Below, piece after piece: positions 35,662 to 44,085 of a DNA stretch of 64,000 bases. Made by a program: the position numbers and the translations under genes. Source of the DNA: Furfurilactobacillus milii (lineage in GTDB: Bacteria; Bacillota; Bacilli; Lactobacillales; Lactobacillaceae); the NCBI RefSeq assembly GCF_021654115.1, contig NZ_JAIWJF010000007.1:1-64000 (forward strand), read 5' to 3'. The stretch's first letter is position 1, and the number at the start of each line of letters is the position of its first letter. A model generated the notes under the pieces. That model was not told where the DNA came from. It was given only the letters and a program-made list of their open reading frames with translations, and ran no database searches.

Positions 35662-36537
35662 ATGGTGATCAAACGATTTGAAACGGTGCCAAATACATGG
35701 ATGACTTATTTAATTGACCATAATCACGAGCCCACTTTTTGTGGTTTTGTGTCAGATAATGTCGATGAAATGATTCAGGATATTTCTGAAATGGATGATC
35801 ACTACTTTCTTTGTAACATCGACGAAGACAAGTTAACTGGGATTTTGCTAGTTGAACGATATCAGGAAAATAGCCGCTGGATTGCCGAGACATGGGGCCC
35901 GTTTGGAAATGACTTTAAAAGTCGACAGATGCTAGTGTGCTACTTGTATGAAAGAGAATCGTCAGAAATTCATTTTTTCGGTACGAATTTGACTCATTAC
36001 TTTGCAAAGCTCAGTCGAAAAAATCGTTCACTTAAAACTACTGGTCACAGACGCTTGATTGCGGACGTTACTCGACTTAGTCAATTTGCTACAGGCGCCA
36101 CTTGTCACGTTGAAATGCAAACGTATCAGCTTAGCCATGACGCAGTATTAACAGATACAGTGAAGTCTGGCTGTCTCAAACTATTCAATGACAATTTTCC
36201 TGGTGGCTCAGCTGCGTTTGACACAATTTTGGCTGACTATGATCAATCGACGATGATTTGTTGTTTTTCTAATCAACAAATTGTTGGATTTAACCTGTAT
36301 GCGCGTGATGGTGAAGATCTATTCCTTAACTATATTATTGTGGATAACCACTATCGTCATCAGGGAATTGCTCGTTCATTAATCAAAACGATGTGCCTTC
36401 AAAATCTCGACCAAAAGAAAGTTCACTTAAATTGGCCGCTCAGGAAGCAGGCTGCCGGAGACTTTTATACGGGTCTCCACTTTAAAGTAGAGCGGACACT
36501 TGAAAGTGTTAGTGTTCAGGCAAAATTAAATGACTAA
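35662..36537 (+). CDS. GNAT acetyltransferase with extra N-terminal domain
   Basis: Protein of 291 residues. The C-terminal half (about 150-290) is a GNAT domain with FLNYIIVDNHYRHQGIARSLIKTM, where RHQGIA is the acetyl-CoA loop. The N-terminal half looks like a degenerate second GNAT fold without the loop. Substrate unknown. GGAG lies before the start, and it follows the MFS gene closely, so a joint resistance or detoxification role is possible. Confidence 0.75.
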   Translation: MVIKRFETVPNTWMTYLIDHNHEPTFCGFVSDNVDEMIQDISEMDDHYFLCNIDEDKLTGILLVERYQENSRWIAETWGPFGNDFKSRQMLVCYLYERESSEIHFFGTNLTHYFAKLSRKNRSLKTTGHRRLIADVTRLSQFATGATCHVEMQTYQLSHDAVLTDTVKSGCLKLFNDNFPGGSAAFDTILADYDQSTMICCFSNQQIVGFNLYARDGEDLFLNYIIVDNHYRHQGIARSLIKTMCLQNLDQKKVHLNWPLRKQAAGDFYTGLHFKVERTLESVSVQAKLND

Positions 36538-36598
36538 TTAAGCGACACCATTTTGGATGATGTGTGCAAACTATATCAACAGCTAATGTTAGTGTAGT

Positions 36599-36700
36599 CA
36601 GGCAGAGGTGCAGTTTCGTGAGAGCAATACTTGGTGACAAGGTTTTAGTCACTTAGTATCGCGGGCCGAGACCGGTCCCATGAAACGGAGCCTCTGCCTG
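36599..36700 (-). repeat. Structured element copy 1 (short form)
   Basis: Closing stem CAGGCAGAGG/CCTCTGCCTG, one inner hairpin AATACTTGGTGAC/GTCACTTAGTAT and the shared core GAGACCGGTCCCATG on the plus strand. It lacks the second inner hairpin of the other copies. It lies past the terminator of the 36-aa minus-strand gene. Confidence 0.75.
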
Positions 36701-36736
36701 GCGGAACGCGCGTTAATCTTCAAAATAAAAGTAGAA

Positions 36737-36785
36737 AAATAAGTCCACCGGCGTCGTTTGAAAACGGCATTCGGTGGACTTATTT
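36737..36785 (-). terminator. Terminator of the 36-aa gene
   Basis: AAATAAGTCCACCG (36737-36750) pairs with CGGTGGACTTATTT (36772-36785); on the minus strand a T run follows. Confidence 0.8.
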
Positions 36786-36830
36786 AGTGTAAACAAACAT
36801 TACTTGTTTAGTGTAAACAAACATTACTTG
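36783..36830. repeat. Exact 24-bp tandem duplication at the end of the small gene
   Basis: The 24-bp unit beginning TTTAGTGTAAACAAACATTA occurs twice in direct succession (36783-36806, 36807-36830). The proximal copy contains the stop codon of the 36-aa gene, so the duplication extends the 3' UTR without changing the protein. Confidence 0.85.
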
Positions 36831-36934
36831 CTGAACTTATCGTCACGAACGAACAGGGTGACTTCAACACCATCAACATTGATGGTACGACGTTCTTCTT
36901 TGGCTTCTTGGCCTTCTGGGAATTCTTCTGCCAT
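36824..36934 (-). CDS. Small protein of 36 residues
   Basis: Reading frame MAEEFPEGQEAKEERRTI... ending FVRDDKFSK. AGAGGTG lies 8 nt before the ATG at 36934 and a strong terminator follows, so it has the full layout of a gene. It is highly charged (acidic N-terminus, basic C-terminus) with a VDGVEVTLFV beta hairpin. No known family is recognised. Confidence 0.7.
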   Translation of the reverse strand: MAEEFPEGQEAKEERRTINVDGVEVTLFVRDDKFSK

Positions 36935-37150
36935 GTATGTTCACCTCTTTCAGCGGTTATGAAAATTCATAACACAAATCTCAATTACAATTATTATTGT
37001 AGTCGTTTCACTGAAAGTTTGCATAATTTTGTGCACGAAAGTGGCAATCTTAATTGGCAGATTATTTGAATTGGGTACCAACTCACTTTACTTGTGTCAT
37101 AGCTTTAAAGTCACTAAGCTTGATGGCGGAAACAAAAATGGAGTGCGACA

Positions 37151-38170
37151 ATCATCAAGAATCATATTGGACGACATTTAGAACGAGAACAAAATAATTG
37201 GCTACAAACGCAAGCCGCTGAAATTAGCAAACTTGGCGGGGCAATGCGACATTTGAGCCTGAATTTGGTAGCTTATTTATCAATTTCAGTTATTGAGTAC
37301 GCATTGGCGGAAATGAGCCAATCACAAACATTACGAGCTGATGCATTTAACAATTTGTCAGGAATTGTGTCGAGTCTGCTGTTGATGCTTGGCATACATA
37401 TTGCTCGGGATACAGACGATGATGCCTTTGACCGCGGCATTAGTATGACCAATCAGAGACAAACGATGGGAACGATGCAGCGGGTTAGATTCACCCGGTT
37501 TCGGGCTGAAACGATTTTTACACTAGTTACCGGTATCATTATGATTGGGATTTCTCTGCAGGTTATCTACAGCGGCATTCGTGGACTAATTAATCCAGAT
37601 ACGCGGGTCGTTCCACAACCGGTGGCACTGATTGGGGCAGCGATTGCCAGTGTCATCATGCTGATTGTGTGGTATCTGAACCGGCAGGCCGGCAGAAAGT
37701 TAAAGAACGCTGCATTAACAGCTTCTGCGCAAGATAGTCTAAGTGATGCGTTTACCAGCATTGGGACATTTGTATCAATTGCTGGGGCACTGTTGTTTAA
37801 TCTATCATGGCTGGATGGTGCGGCTAGTATTGTGGTTGGTCTGTTTATTCTAGTTGCCGGGTTGAAGATTTTTTTAGATAGTAGTCTTAACCTGGCGGAT
37901 TACTTCGACCCACGAATGGAAGCCACATATCGTGATGCGATTGAAGATGTGGACGGTGTGCGTGGCGTGGGTGAATTAAAAGCTCACTATAACGGTAACC
38001 TTGTGACATTAGACGTCATGATCTATGTAGATGCAGAGATGAATATTATGGACAGCTATGGTTTGAGTGAACACATTGAACGTTTGATGCGGCATCGATA
38101 CGGCATTACTGATACTGACGTGGCCACTGTGCCAGACCCTGCCACCATTCACAAACACAAGAAGCATTAG
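37151..38170 (+). CDS. Cation diffusion facilitator (CDF) transporter, unusual start
   Basis: CDF protein: membrane segments from SLNLVAYLSISVIEYAL, ALRADAFNNLSG-like metal site (LRADAFNNLSGIVS), a second site AQDSLSDAFTS and a C-terminal cytosolic domain with DVMIYVDAEMNIMD. It exports divalent metals such as Zn or Mn. The first ATG is at 37244, but the frame continues open for 31 more codons that read like the family's N-terminal helix (NHIGRHLEREQNNWLQTQAAE), without ATG, GTG or TTG. GGAGTG at 37140-37145 is spaced for initiation at ATC 37151/37154. Either a non-AUG start or a lost start codon is possible; a product from 37244 would have 308 residues. Confidence 0.75.
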   Translation: MIKNHIGRHLEREQNNWLQTQAAEISKLGGAMRHLSLNLVAYLSISVIEYALAEMSQSQTLRADAFNNLSGIVSSLLLMLGIHIARDTDDDAFDRGISMTNQRQTMGTMQRVRFTRFRAETIFTLVTGIIMIGISLQVIYSGIRGLINPDTRVVPQPVALIGAAIASVIMLIVWYLNRQAGRKLKNAALTASAQDSLSDAFTSIGTFVSIAGALLFNLSWLDGAASIVVGLFILVAGLKIFLDSSLNLADYFDPRMEATYRDAIEDVDGVRGVGELKAHYNGNLVTLDVMIYVDAEMNIMDSYGLSEHIERLMRHRYGITDTDVATVPDPATIHKHKKH

Positions 38171-38182
38171 ATAGACAAACAA

Positions 38183-38224
38183 AATACCAGTCAGATGAAC
38201 GATAAATTCGTCTGACTGGTATTT
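38183..38224. terminator. Bidirectional terminator
   Basis: AATACCAGTCAGA (38183-38195) pairs with TCTGACTGGTATT (38211-38223) between the convergent CDF and 72-aa genes. Confidence 0.85.
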
Positions 38225-38254
38225 ATTAATGGAATGTTTAATTGTCGTTCGCGA

Positions 38255-38473
38255 CTACTTCTTTAACAACTTTTCAACCGCTGCCTTAAGTTCGTCGTCC
38301 TTCATGGACATGTAAGGAGCTACTTCGTCGGCCGTCTTGTTGGTGTCGTGAGTGTCCTCGTCCATGTAGTGGTTCCATACTGCGTCGCGAATCGGTAGGG
38401 TGCTGTCGCTCCAGTCAAACACTTCGTTCATTGGTTGATCTAGTAACTTTGTCATTTCAACTGCTTGTGCCAT
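38255..38473 (-). CDS. Hypothetical acidic protein (72 aa)
   Basis: Begins MAQAVEMTKLLDQPMNEVF and ends with a lysine-rich helix. Many acidic residues, no membrane segment, probably all helical. The start at 38473 has GGGAGG about 9 nt upstream. Not recognised. It is divergent from the next gene with 133 bp between. Confidence 0.65.
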   Translation of the reverse strand: MAQAVEMTKLLDQPMNEVFDWSDSTLPIRDAVWNHYMDEDTHDTNKTADEVAPYMSMKDDELKAAVEKLLKK

Positions 38474-38606
38474 GTTGAAATCAGCCTCCCTTTCTTTTAT
38501 GATCACCATCTATGGTAGTCCTTTTTGACCAATGTGAACCAATTAATTGAAATTTTTTTGAAAACGATGTGGTAACATCAAAATAGATAATTTGGAGGCT
38601 TAACAA

Positions 38607-38921
38607 ATGAAGGGTAAGTACGAAGTGACACGATTTGTCGGCATTCCGATGACGACTGATGATAGTGGTAAATATGTTGTGAGCGGTGATGGCAAACCAC
38701 ATGAATGGCGGGTTGGCAAACATACGAAGGGCAAGTTCGATCGTTTGGGACAACTGTTTCTAACTGAAAACAACTTGATGGTGGCCGTTATTGCAGCTTA
38801 TCCAGTGCCATTCAAAGAACGTCACCAGTGGACGCCGATGCAACGGTTCACTAGCGAGCGTATCAGTGATGACCTTGTTGAGCAATTACGTTCCTCAAAC
38901 AATATTACTGACGGGTTGTAG
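38607..38921 (+). CDS. Hypothetical protein (104 aa)
   Basis: Basic soluble protein beginning MKGKYEVTRFVGIPMTTDD, with a WRVGKHTKGKFDRLGQLFL centre. No known domain recognised. GGAGG precedes the start. Its stop is 24 nt before copy 2 of the structured element, with no separate terminator, so the element may form the 3' end of this mRNA. Confidence 0.65.
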   Translation: MKGKYEVTRFVGIPMTTDDSGKYVVSGDGKPHEWRVGKHTKGKFDRLGQLFLTENNLMVAVIAAYPVPFKERHQWTPMQRFTSERISDDLVEQLRSSNNITDGL

Positions 38922-38944
38922 GCATTGCACTTTCGCTGCCGGTT

Positions 38945-39112
38945 GCCCACATTGACACGCTCGCCGTGGGACCGGTTCAAGCCCGAAGTTCACGGTCTTT
39001 CACCTCGTCGTCAAGCCTCGTGAGGCCCGCGAGTCTTGACGACCGTCCGTAACCTAAATTCGGATAAACCACCGAATTAACGTTACCTTCACGGCTCGGT
39101 ATCAATGTTGGC
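38945..39112 (+). repeat. Structured element copy 2
   Basis: Closing stem GCC-c-ACATTGA / TCAATGT-t-GGC; inner hairpins GTCAAG/CTTGAC and GTAAC..ATTCGG/CCGAAT..GTTAC; core CGTGGGACCGGTTCAAGCC and GGTCTTTCACCTCG. Lies between the 104-aa gene and lplA, both on the plus strand. Confidence 0.8.
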
Positions 39113-39241
39113 GCCCTCTCGCTCATATTGATGATGTGAAACCCATTTCGCTCAGTTGAGAATAAAACTGTTTTATCGAACATGAAAAGGCTTACAATAT
39201 AACCGATTTAGTCTCGTTGTGAAGCCAAGGGAGGATAAAGC

Positions 39242-40270
39242 ATGTTTTTAATTGATGTTAGTCGCAATGGCAAACCGGTGTATGACCCGGTTGTTAATCA
39301 GTCGTTAGACAATTATTTAGTAAACGATCTGCGTCTGCCAGGACACGGTCTTATCGTGTATGTAAATCAGCCGTCCGTTATTGTTGGGGTTCATCAAAAC
39401 GCCTATGCAGAAGTTGATCTGCCATATTTGAAAAAGAAAAATATTAAGCTAGTGCGCCGTACTTCTGGTGGCGGCGCGGTGTACCATGATTTTGGTAATA
39501 TTATTTTTGAAAACATTGTTATCGGTGACACGAGTAAGTTTGGTCATTTTGATGCATTTGCCAACCCAATTCTGGATGCTCTTCATGATATGGGAGCAAC
39601 GAATGCGCAACTCCGCGGGCGTAATGATATGGTGATCGATGGGAAAAAGTTTTCTGGCATGACGATGTTTAAAGTTGGCGATTCCTACGCTGCCGGTGGG
39701 ACATTGATGTACAACTTAGATTTGACAGCCGCGAGCGACGTACTGACACCCGAAGCTGACAAGTTGGCATCGAAGGGCGTTAAATCGGTTGATAGTCGGG
39801 TAACCAACGTAATGCCTTATTTGAATCCAGAGTTTCAAAATTTGGATATTGAAACATTTCGTGCAGAATTATTAAAGCGGTTATTCCATGTGGATGATGT
39901 AAGTAAAATTGAAACGTATCATCTGAATGATCATGACTGGGAGATTATTGACAAGCGGTTAGCTGGAAAATACGATACGGATGCCTGGAACTATGGTGAG
40001 AATCCAGGCTTTGATGAGTATCGCTCCAAACATTTTCAGATTGGCACCGTGGCGTTTAACTTTACGCTTAAAGATAATAAAATTGCCGATTTTAAAACCT
40101 ATGGTGATTTTATCAATGGTGGTGATCCAGCAATTGTTGATAAGGCAATGCTTGGTGTTGCTTACACCAAGGATGGGCTAACAGAAGGACTCAATGATGG
40201 TAACTACAAACAGAACATTGGCGATATTGACGTTAACGATCTGGTTAATCTGATCTTAGAGAAAGAATAG
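39242..40270 (+). CDS. lplA: Lipoate-protein ligase A
   Basis: Protein of 342 residues with the ligase core RRTSGGGAVYHDFGNI (lipoate-binding) and DGKKFSGMTMF with the catalytic lysine, plus the C-terminal accessory domain. It activates scavenged lipoate with ATP and attaches it to E2 and related proteins in the cytosol. GGGAGG lies before the start. It is flanked on both sides by copies of the structured element and is otherwise alone. Confidence 0.93.
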   Translation: MFLIDVSRNGKPVYDPVVNQSLDNYLVNDLRLPGHGLIVYVNQPSVIVGVHQNAYAEVDLPYLKKKNIKLVRRTSGGGAVYHDFGNIIFENIVIGDTSKFGHFDAFANPILDALHDMGATNAQLRGRNDMVIDGKKFSGMTMFKVGDSYAAGGTLMYNLDLTAASDVLTPEADKLASKGVKSVDSRVTNVMPYLNPEFQNLDIETFRAELLKRLFHVDDVSKIETYHLNDHDWEIIDKRLAGKYDTDAWNYGENPGFDEYRSKHFQIGTVAFNFTLKDNKIADFKTYGDFINGGDPAIVDKAMLGVAYTKDGLTEGLNDGNYKQNIGDIDVNDLVNLILEKE

Positions 40271-40291
40271 TTGTGAATGCCGCTGCCGGTT

Positions 40292-40459
40292 GCCCACATT
40301 GACACGCTCGCCGTGGGACCGGTTCAAGCCCGAAGTTCACGGTCTTTCACCTCGCCGTCAAGCCTCGTGAGGCCCGTGAGTCTTGACGACCGTCTGTAAC
40401 CTAAATTCGGATAAACCACCGAATTAACGTTACCTTCACGGCTCGGTATCAATGTTGGC
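40292..40459 (+). repeat. Structured element copy 3
   Basis: Almost identical to copy 2 over its whole length, starting 22 nt after the lplA stop. It faces copy 4 in inverted orientation 100 bp further on. Confidence 0.85.
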
Positions 40460-40556
40460 GCCCTTCAGCTGACATAGTAGCAAGTTTTGGCTAACTTTCG
40501 TTTACCTTTTTGATGGGTAAATCAGCGAACGCTGAAATATTGACTATAGGAGTGGA

Positions 40557-40725
40557 GCTGACCGAAGACAGAGTTCCGTGTCGGCAACACTTGGCGGTGG
40601 GAACTTCGCCGCTTAGTGTTGCGGGATGACTTATGAGACGTGGGTTTCGGCTCATAATCAAGGTTAAAGACTCCGGGTTTTAGGAGGCTGAGACCGGTCC
40701 GCATGGAACGGCGTCTTCGGTCAGC
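40557..40725 (-). repeat. Structured element copy 4
   Basis: Perfect 13-bp closing stem GCTGACCGAAGAC/GTCTTCGGTCAGC. Inner hairpins GCAACACTTGGCGG/CCGCTTAGTGTTGC and TTATGAG/CTCATAA; core GAGACCGGTCC on the plus strand. It lies beyond the terminator of nhaP. Confidence 0.8.
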
Positions 40726-40745
40726 GTAACGGCAGTGAGCCGTTT

Positions 40746-40796
40746 AAAAAGAACAGCCAACCTGCTGAAATTACATCAGCAGATTGGCTGTTCTTT
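40746..40796 (-). terminator. Terminator of the NhaP gene
   Basis: GAACAGCCAA and TTGGCTGTTC form the stem; on the minus strand it is followed by CTTTTTA. Confidence 0.8.
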
Positions 40797-40822
40797 TGTT
40801 CTTAGAAGGCTCGAAGGAAAAG

Positions 40823-43126
40823 TTAACTGTCACTTTCCGCATTCTTCATATAGACCATTTGATCGTAGGACACCTGTTCTCGCAACGTTTTAGCCATATC
40901 CATTGAGATTTCATCGGCGCTAAGCGCGTCTTGAATATACTGATACTCGGCCTGAAAGGCGGACAGGAAAAGCGAGTTGATGGCCTCACTTTGGTCCGTT
41001 TGATCACGACTGAATCGTTGCGAACGCTTAATGTAAGAATCACGAACAGCGTTGATAGCCGCCGGATCACGGGTGATGTCCTGGTTGAATAGCCACTCCA
41101 TGGCAGCGTCGTTACCAAGTTTTTCGATGGTTTGCATTAAACGACGGGTGTAGGAACGAGCAGCGTGAGGGTTATCATGGAGAACCTGAATGAGGGCGTT
41201 GGTGGAGGCCGTGTCATTCTTCGTCAATGCTTCAGCAGTGGCACTAGAGACGGCCTCTTCACCGCTAAGACTGGCCGGCAAATCGTTAGCTGAACGAACG
41301 GTTACCGTAGCAGAGGAAACACTCTTTGCCGCACTAGTAGGTTCTGAGGACTTATTACTTGTAGCCGCATCATCACTAATCGATGCGGAATCAGTCGCAA
41401 TTTGTGTCTTGGGCGTAATGTCCTTAATCGTATCAACGGGCGCGTCAATGACCGTAGTTGTTTGATCTGATTCGTTTTGATAGGAGGCTAAGTGTTGCTT
41501 GTACATCTGCCGGCCACGTTTGCGAATTTGTCGTTGCTTGCCGGGGTGGAGTAAGCGCATCAACACAAATTTCAAACGCAATTTGAACTGAGTGCTGACA
41601 GTAGCGTTGGCTCGGCGACTAGTGATCATCAACAGATATTTGCGGTAAATCTGTTGTTCACTGGTATTGAGGTTGCCATTTTCAATCGCGTCATTGATAG
41701 CATCTGCCTCAGCCTGAGCCGTACCGTCAAACAGGGCGGATACGGTCTTTTTGTCTGGACGGTGCAGGTTGCCTTTTTCATCGACTAACGTTTCAATAAC
41801 GGTGTGACGAGCGGAGTTGTTTGGCACGTTATTCTTCAACCAGGCAATCGCATAGTCCAACATGTTTTGGTGTGAAACCTGAAAGTCTTCTTTATTGTCG
41901 TCATATTGTTTAGGTAAAATAAACGGAATTGTGAATAAAGGAACGACTAGACTGATTAAAATAATAATCGCAGAGATGAAGATAAGCTCGTTACGCATCG
42001 GAAATGCCCCACCGTGCAGTGTTAAGGGCAGGGAGAAAGCCATTGCTAGCGTGACGGTCCCATGAACACCACTCAATGCCAGTAGCGCCGCAGACTGGTT
42101 GGGGTCTTTACGAAATGGTAAGTTGAGAAAACGGCGAATCCAAAGGAACCGAATCACAATCATCAATAAGTAAATGCCGACGGCTAAACCAAGCAGGATT
42201 AAGATCGAAACTTGGTGTTTGGTGAACAAATTGTCCATGATGGTTGGCAGACTTACGCCAAGAAGAACGAACACAAATCCGTTTAAAATGTCCGTGAGTA
42301 ACCCCCAGACGCTTGAGCTAACGACCTGCATTTTGGTAGAGGTTAGGTGTAACTGGTTTCGTTCAACACTATGGATTAGACCGGCTGCCACAACGGCTAA
42401 GATACCGGAAACACCGAGTTCTTCAGCAACATAGTAAACTAAGAATGGCGTCAATAGCTGGATTGGCACACTGGTAGAAGCATTATCAACATTCCAGTGA
42501 ATTAAGCTGATGCGCAACCCAACAATGGCCCAGCCGAGGATCAAGCCGACTAGAATCCCACCGAAGAAAGTTTCCAAGAAAGTTAGCACACCACTGGCAG
42601 GTGAAAAGTTACCAGACGAAAAGGCCGTTAATGCCAAGTCAAAAGCTACAATACCAGAAGCGTCGTTGAAGAGTGACTCGCTTTTCAACGTTTCCATTAA
42701 CCCAGAAGGTAGCTGCAGATTTTTGGTGATTGAACTAACCGCCGTGGCGTCAGTTGGACTGACAATAGAAATCAGCATGAACGCGAGTGGCAGGGCGAAG
42801 TCTGGGTATATCCAGTGAACACCAAAGCCGACAATAATGACGGTCGTAATCACGAGCAAAATTGCCAACGACAGTGTATCAGAAAAATTGCGCCTCAACC
42901 GACTGTTTGATGTTTCCTGTGCGTCATTAAACATAATGGGCGCGATGATCGCAAACAGAAAGATTTTTGGATCAAACTGATAATGATGATAAAAAGTGAT
43001 GAATGATAACGCAATGCCCGCCGCAATTTGATAGAACGCCAGCGGAATTGCGGGGTACTGGTTATAAACGATTTCAGCGGCAATGACGGCTAAAATCAAA
43101 ATACCAATAAAGAAAGCTAAGCTCAT
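40823..43126 (-). CDS. NhaP-type sodium/proton antiporter with long cytosolic tail
   Basis: Protein of 767 residues. About 12 membrane segments occupy residues 1-410, with the CPA1 ion-site region SPTDATAVSSI and SESLFNDASGIVAFDLAL. The tail of about 350 residues contains a Ser/Thr/Ala-rich linker (about 560-640) between two helical segments. It exchanges Na+ or K+ for protons. The start codon is preceded by TTTGTGAACAAA, and GTAAGG lies unusually far (about 13 nt) upstream. It is transcribed alone on the minus strand. Confidence 0.88.
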   Translation of the reverse strand: MSLAFFIGILILAVIAAEIVYNQYPAIPLAFYQIAAGIALSFITFYHHYQFDPKIFLFAIIAPIMFNDAQETSNSRLRRNFSDTLSLAILLVITTVIIVGFGVHWIYPDFALPLAFMLISIVSPTDATAVSSITKNLQLPSGLMETLKSESLFNDASGIVAFDLALTAFSSGNFSPASGVLTFLETFFGGILVGLILGWAIVGLRISLIHWNVDNASTSVPIQLLTPFLVYYVAEELGVSGILAVVAAGLIHSVERNQLHLTSTKMQVVSSSVWGLLTDILNGFVFVLLGVSLPTIMDNLFTKHQVSILILLGLAVGIYLLMIVIRFLWIRRFLNLPFRKDPNQSAALLALSGVHGTVTLAMAFSLPLTLHGGAFPMRNELIFISAIIILISLVVPLFTIPFILPKQYDDNKEDFQVSHQNMLDYAIAWLKNNVPNNSARHTVIETLVDEKGNLHRPDKKTVSALFDGTAQAEADAINDAIENGNLNTSEQQIYRKYLLMITSRRANATVSTQFKLRLKFVLMRLLHPGKQRQIRKRGRQMYKQHLASYQNESDQTTTVIDAPVDTIKDITPKTQIATDSASISDDAATSNKSSEPTSAAKSVSSATVTVRSANDLPASLSGEEAVSSATAEALTKNDTASTNALIQVLHDNPHAARSYTRRLMQTIEKLGNDAAMEWLFNQDITRDPAAINAVRDSYIKRSQRFSRDQTDQSEAINSLFLSAFQAEYQYIQDALSADEISMDMAKTLREQVSYDQMVYMKNAESDS

Positions 43127-43222
43127 ATTTGTTCACAAACCTTACGTTGAATTTGGCTTTATTATACGCGCGAGTCTTGCAGAAACGTTAGCCAGGACGT
43201 TTACCGATTAATATACAAATCG

Positions 43223-43251
43223 TTGACTTACAAAAGATAAGCACGTATACT
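43223..43251 (+). promoter_or_regulatory. Promoter of the cysteine operon
   Basis: TTGACT (43223-43228), 17 bp, TATACT (43246-43251), close to consensus. Transcription would start near 43258, about 26 nt before the leader peptide. Confidence 0.75.
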
Positions 43252-43274
43252 ACATGTATAAATTTATGGAAGAG

Positions 43275-43472
43275 GTGTTAGCGATGATGAACATGAACTG
43301 TTGTAGCGGATTGATCAACCGACCAAGTTTATGGGGAAGTCTAACAACCGCTAACACATCTGAATTGTCTGTGTCGTAACTGACATTCAACAATTGATAT
43401 CGAGAAAATTTTGTTAGCATTCACCCATCTGCTTGGTTCTAGGGCCAGGACAGGTGTGGTGGATGCTTTTTT
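43275..43472 (+). promoter_or_regulatory. Transcription attenuator with leader peptide, upstream of cysEK
   Basis: Four segments can pair in alternative ways. Segment 1, GTGTTAGCG (43275-43283), pairs perfectly with segment 2, CGCTAACAC (43349-43357). Segment 2 also pairs with segment 3, TGTTAGC (43412-43418). Segment 3's continuation GCATTCACC (43417-43425) pairs with segment 4, GGTGGATGC (43458-43466), which is followed by six T residues and is a terminator. Adjacent Cys codons lie at 43299-43304. Ribosome stalling there would free segment 2 and favour readthrough into cysE. Confidence 0.65.
43284..43379 (+). CDS. Cysteine-operon leader peptide (31 aa)
   Basis: MMNMNCCSGLINRPSLW... to SELSVS, 31 residues, with AAGAGGTG 7 nt before the ATG. 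Two adjacent Cys codons occur at positions 6-7, and no other cysteine is present. The gene lies between a strong promoter and a terminator ahead of the cysteine biosynthesis genes. Its likely job is to report charged tRNA-Cys levels by ribosome stalling rather than to make a working protein. A second in-frame ATG lies at 43287. Confidence 0.7.
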   Translation: MMNMNCCSGLINRPSLWGSLTTANTSELSVS

Positions 43473-43528
43473 GTTTATCTGTAATCCCGTAGGAACGCAT
43501 AATTATCAGTAACAGAAAGGAGGTTGCC

Positions 43529-44085
43529 ATGTTTAAAACGGTTGACCGTATTATCAAGGAAGACCCGGCAGCACGAACGCGTTGGCAGGTTATGCTAACT
43601 TATTCGGGATATCAGGCGTTGGTCGGATATCGATTGGCGCACTGGCTCTGGGTCAGGCAACATTTATTGCTTTCAGAGTTGATTAGTCACTGGACACGTC
43701 ATCATACCGGCGTAGATATTCATCCGGCGGCGACTATTGGCGAGCGGCTTTTCATTGACCATGGCATGGGGGTTGTCATTGGCGCAACCGCAGTGATTGG
43801 TGATGATGTGACGATGCTTCACGGTGTCACTTTAGGTTCACGTCATGATCAGCGACCATTGGTAGCCACGTACTCCTTGGCGCAAATGCCATGTTGTTAG
43901 GCGATATTACGGTTCATGACTTTGCTAAAGTTGGCGCTGGTGCCGTTGTACTTCACGACGTTGGCACTGGCAATACCGTTGCTGGCAATCCGGCGAAGGT
44001 CGTTCGAACATGGCATCCCAATGAACCGGTTACGCATTTAGAAGACACTCAAACAAATACAAAGGTAGGTCATCAACATGATTAA
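43529..44085 (+). pseudogene. cysE: Serine O-acetyltransferase, frameshifted
   Basis: The first frame (43529-43900) gives the N-terminal helices and left-handed beta helix up to MLHGVTLGSRHDQRP, then derails and stops. The next frame resumes IGSHVLLGANAMLLGDITVHDFAKVGAGAVVLHDV and ends at 44085. One base is missing near 43857-43858 relative to a continuous product of about 185 residues. CysE makes O-acetylserine for CysK. The damage could be a real mutation, a sequencing error or a slippage site; no slippery run is visible. AGGAGG precedes the start. Confidence 0.85.

Noticed and set aside
38977-39183. Similar minus-strand peptides (ALIPSREGNVNSVV-type) here and at 51891-52124 and 60174-60428
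   Set aside because: They are translations of the structured element copies. Frames differ in length, lack ribosome sites and break in copy 8, so the conservation reflects the nucleic acid fold.
40522-40704. Minus-strand frame of 60 codons
   Set aside because: It runs through element copy 4, lacks a ribosome site and has no counterpart in the other copies.
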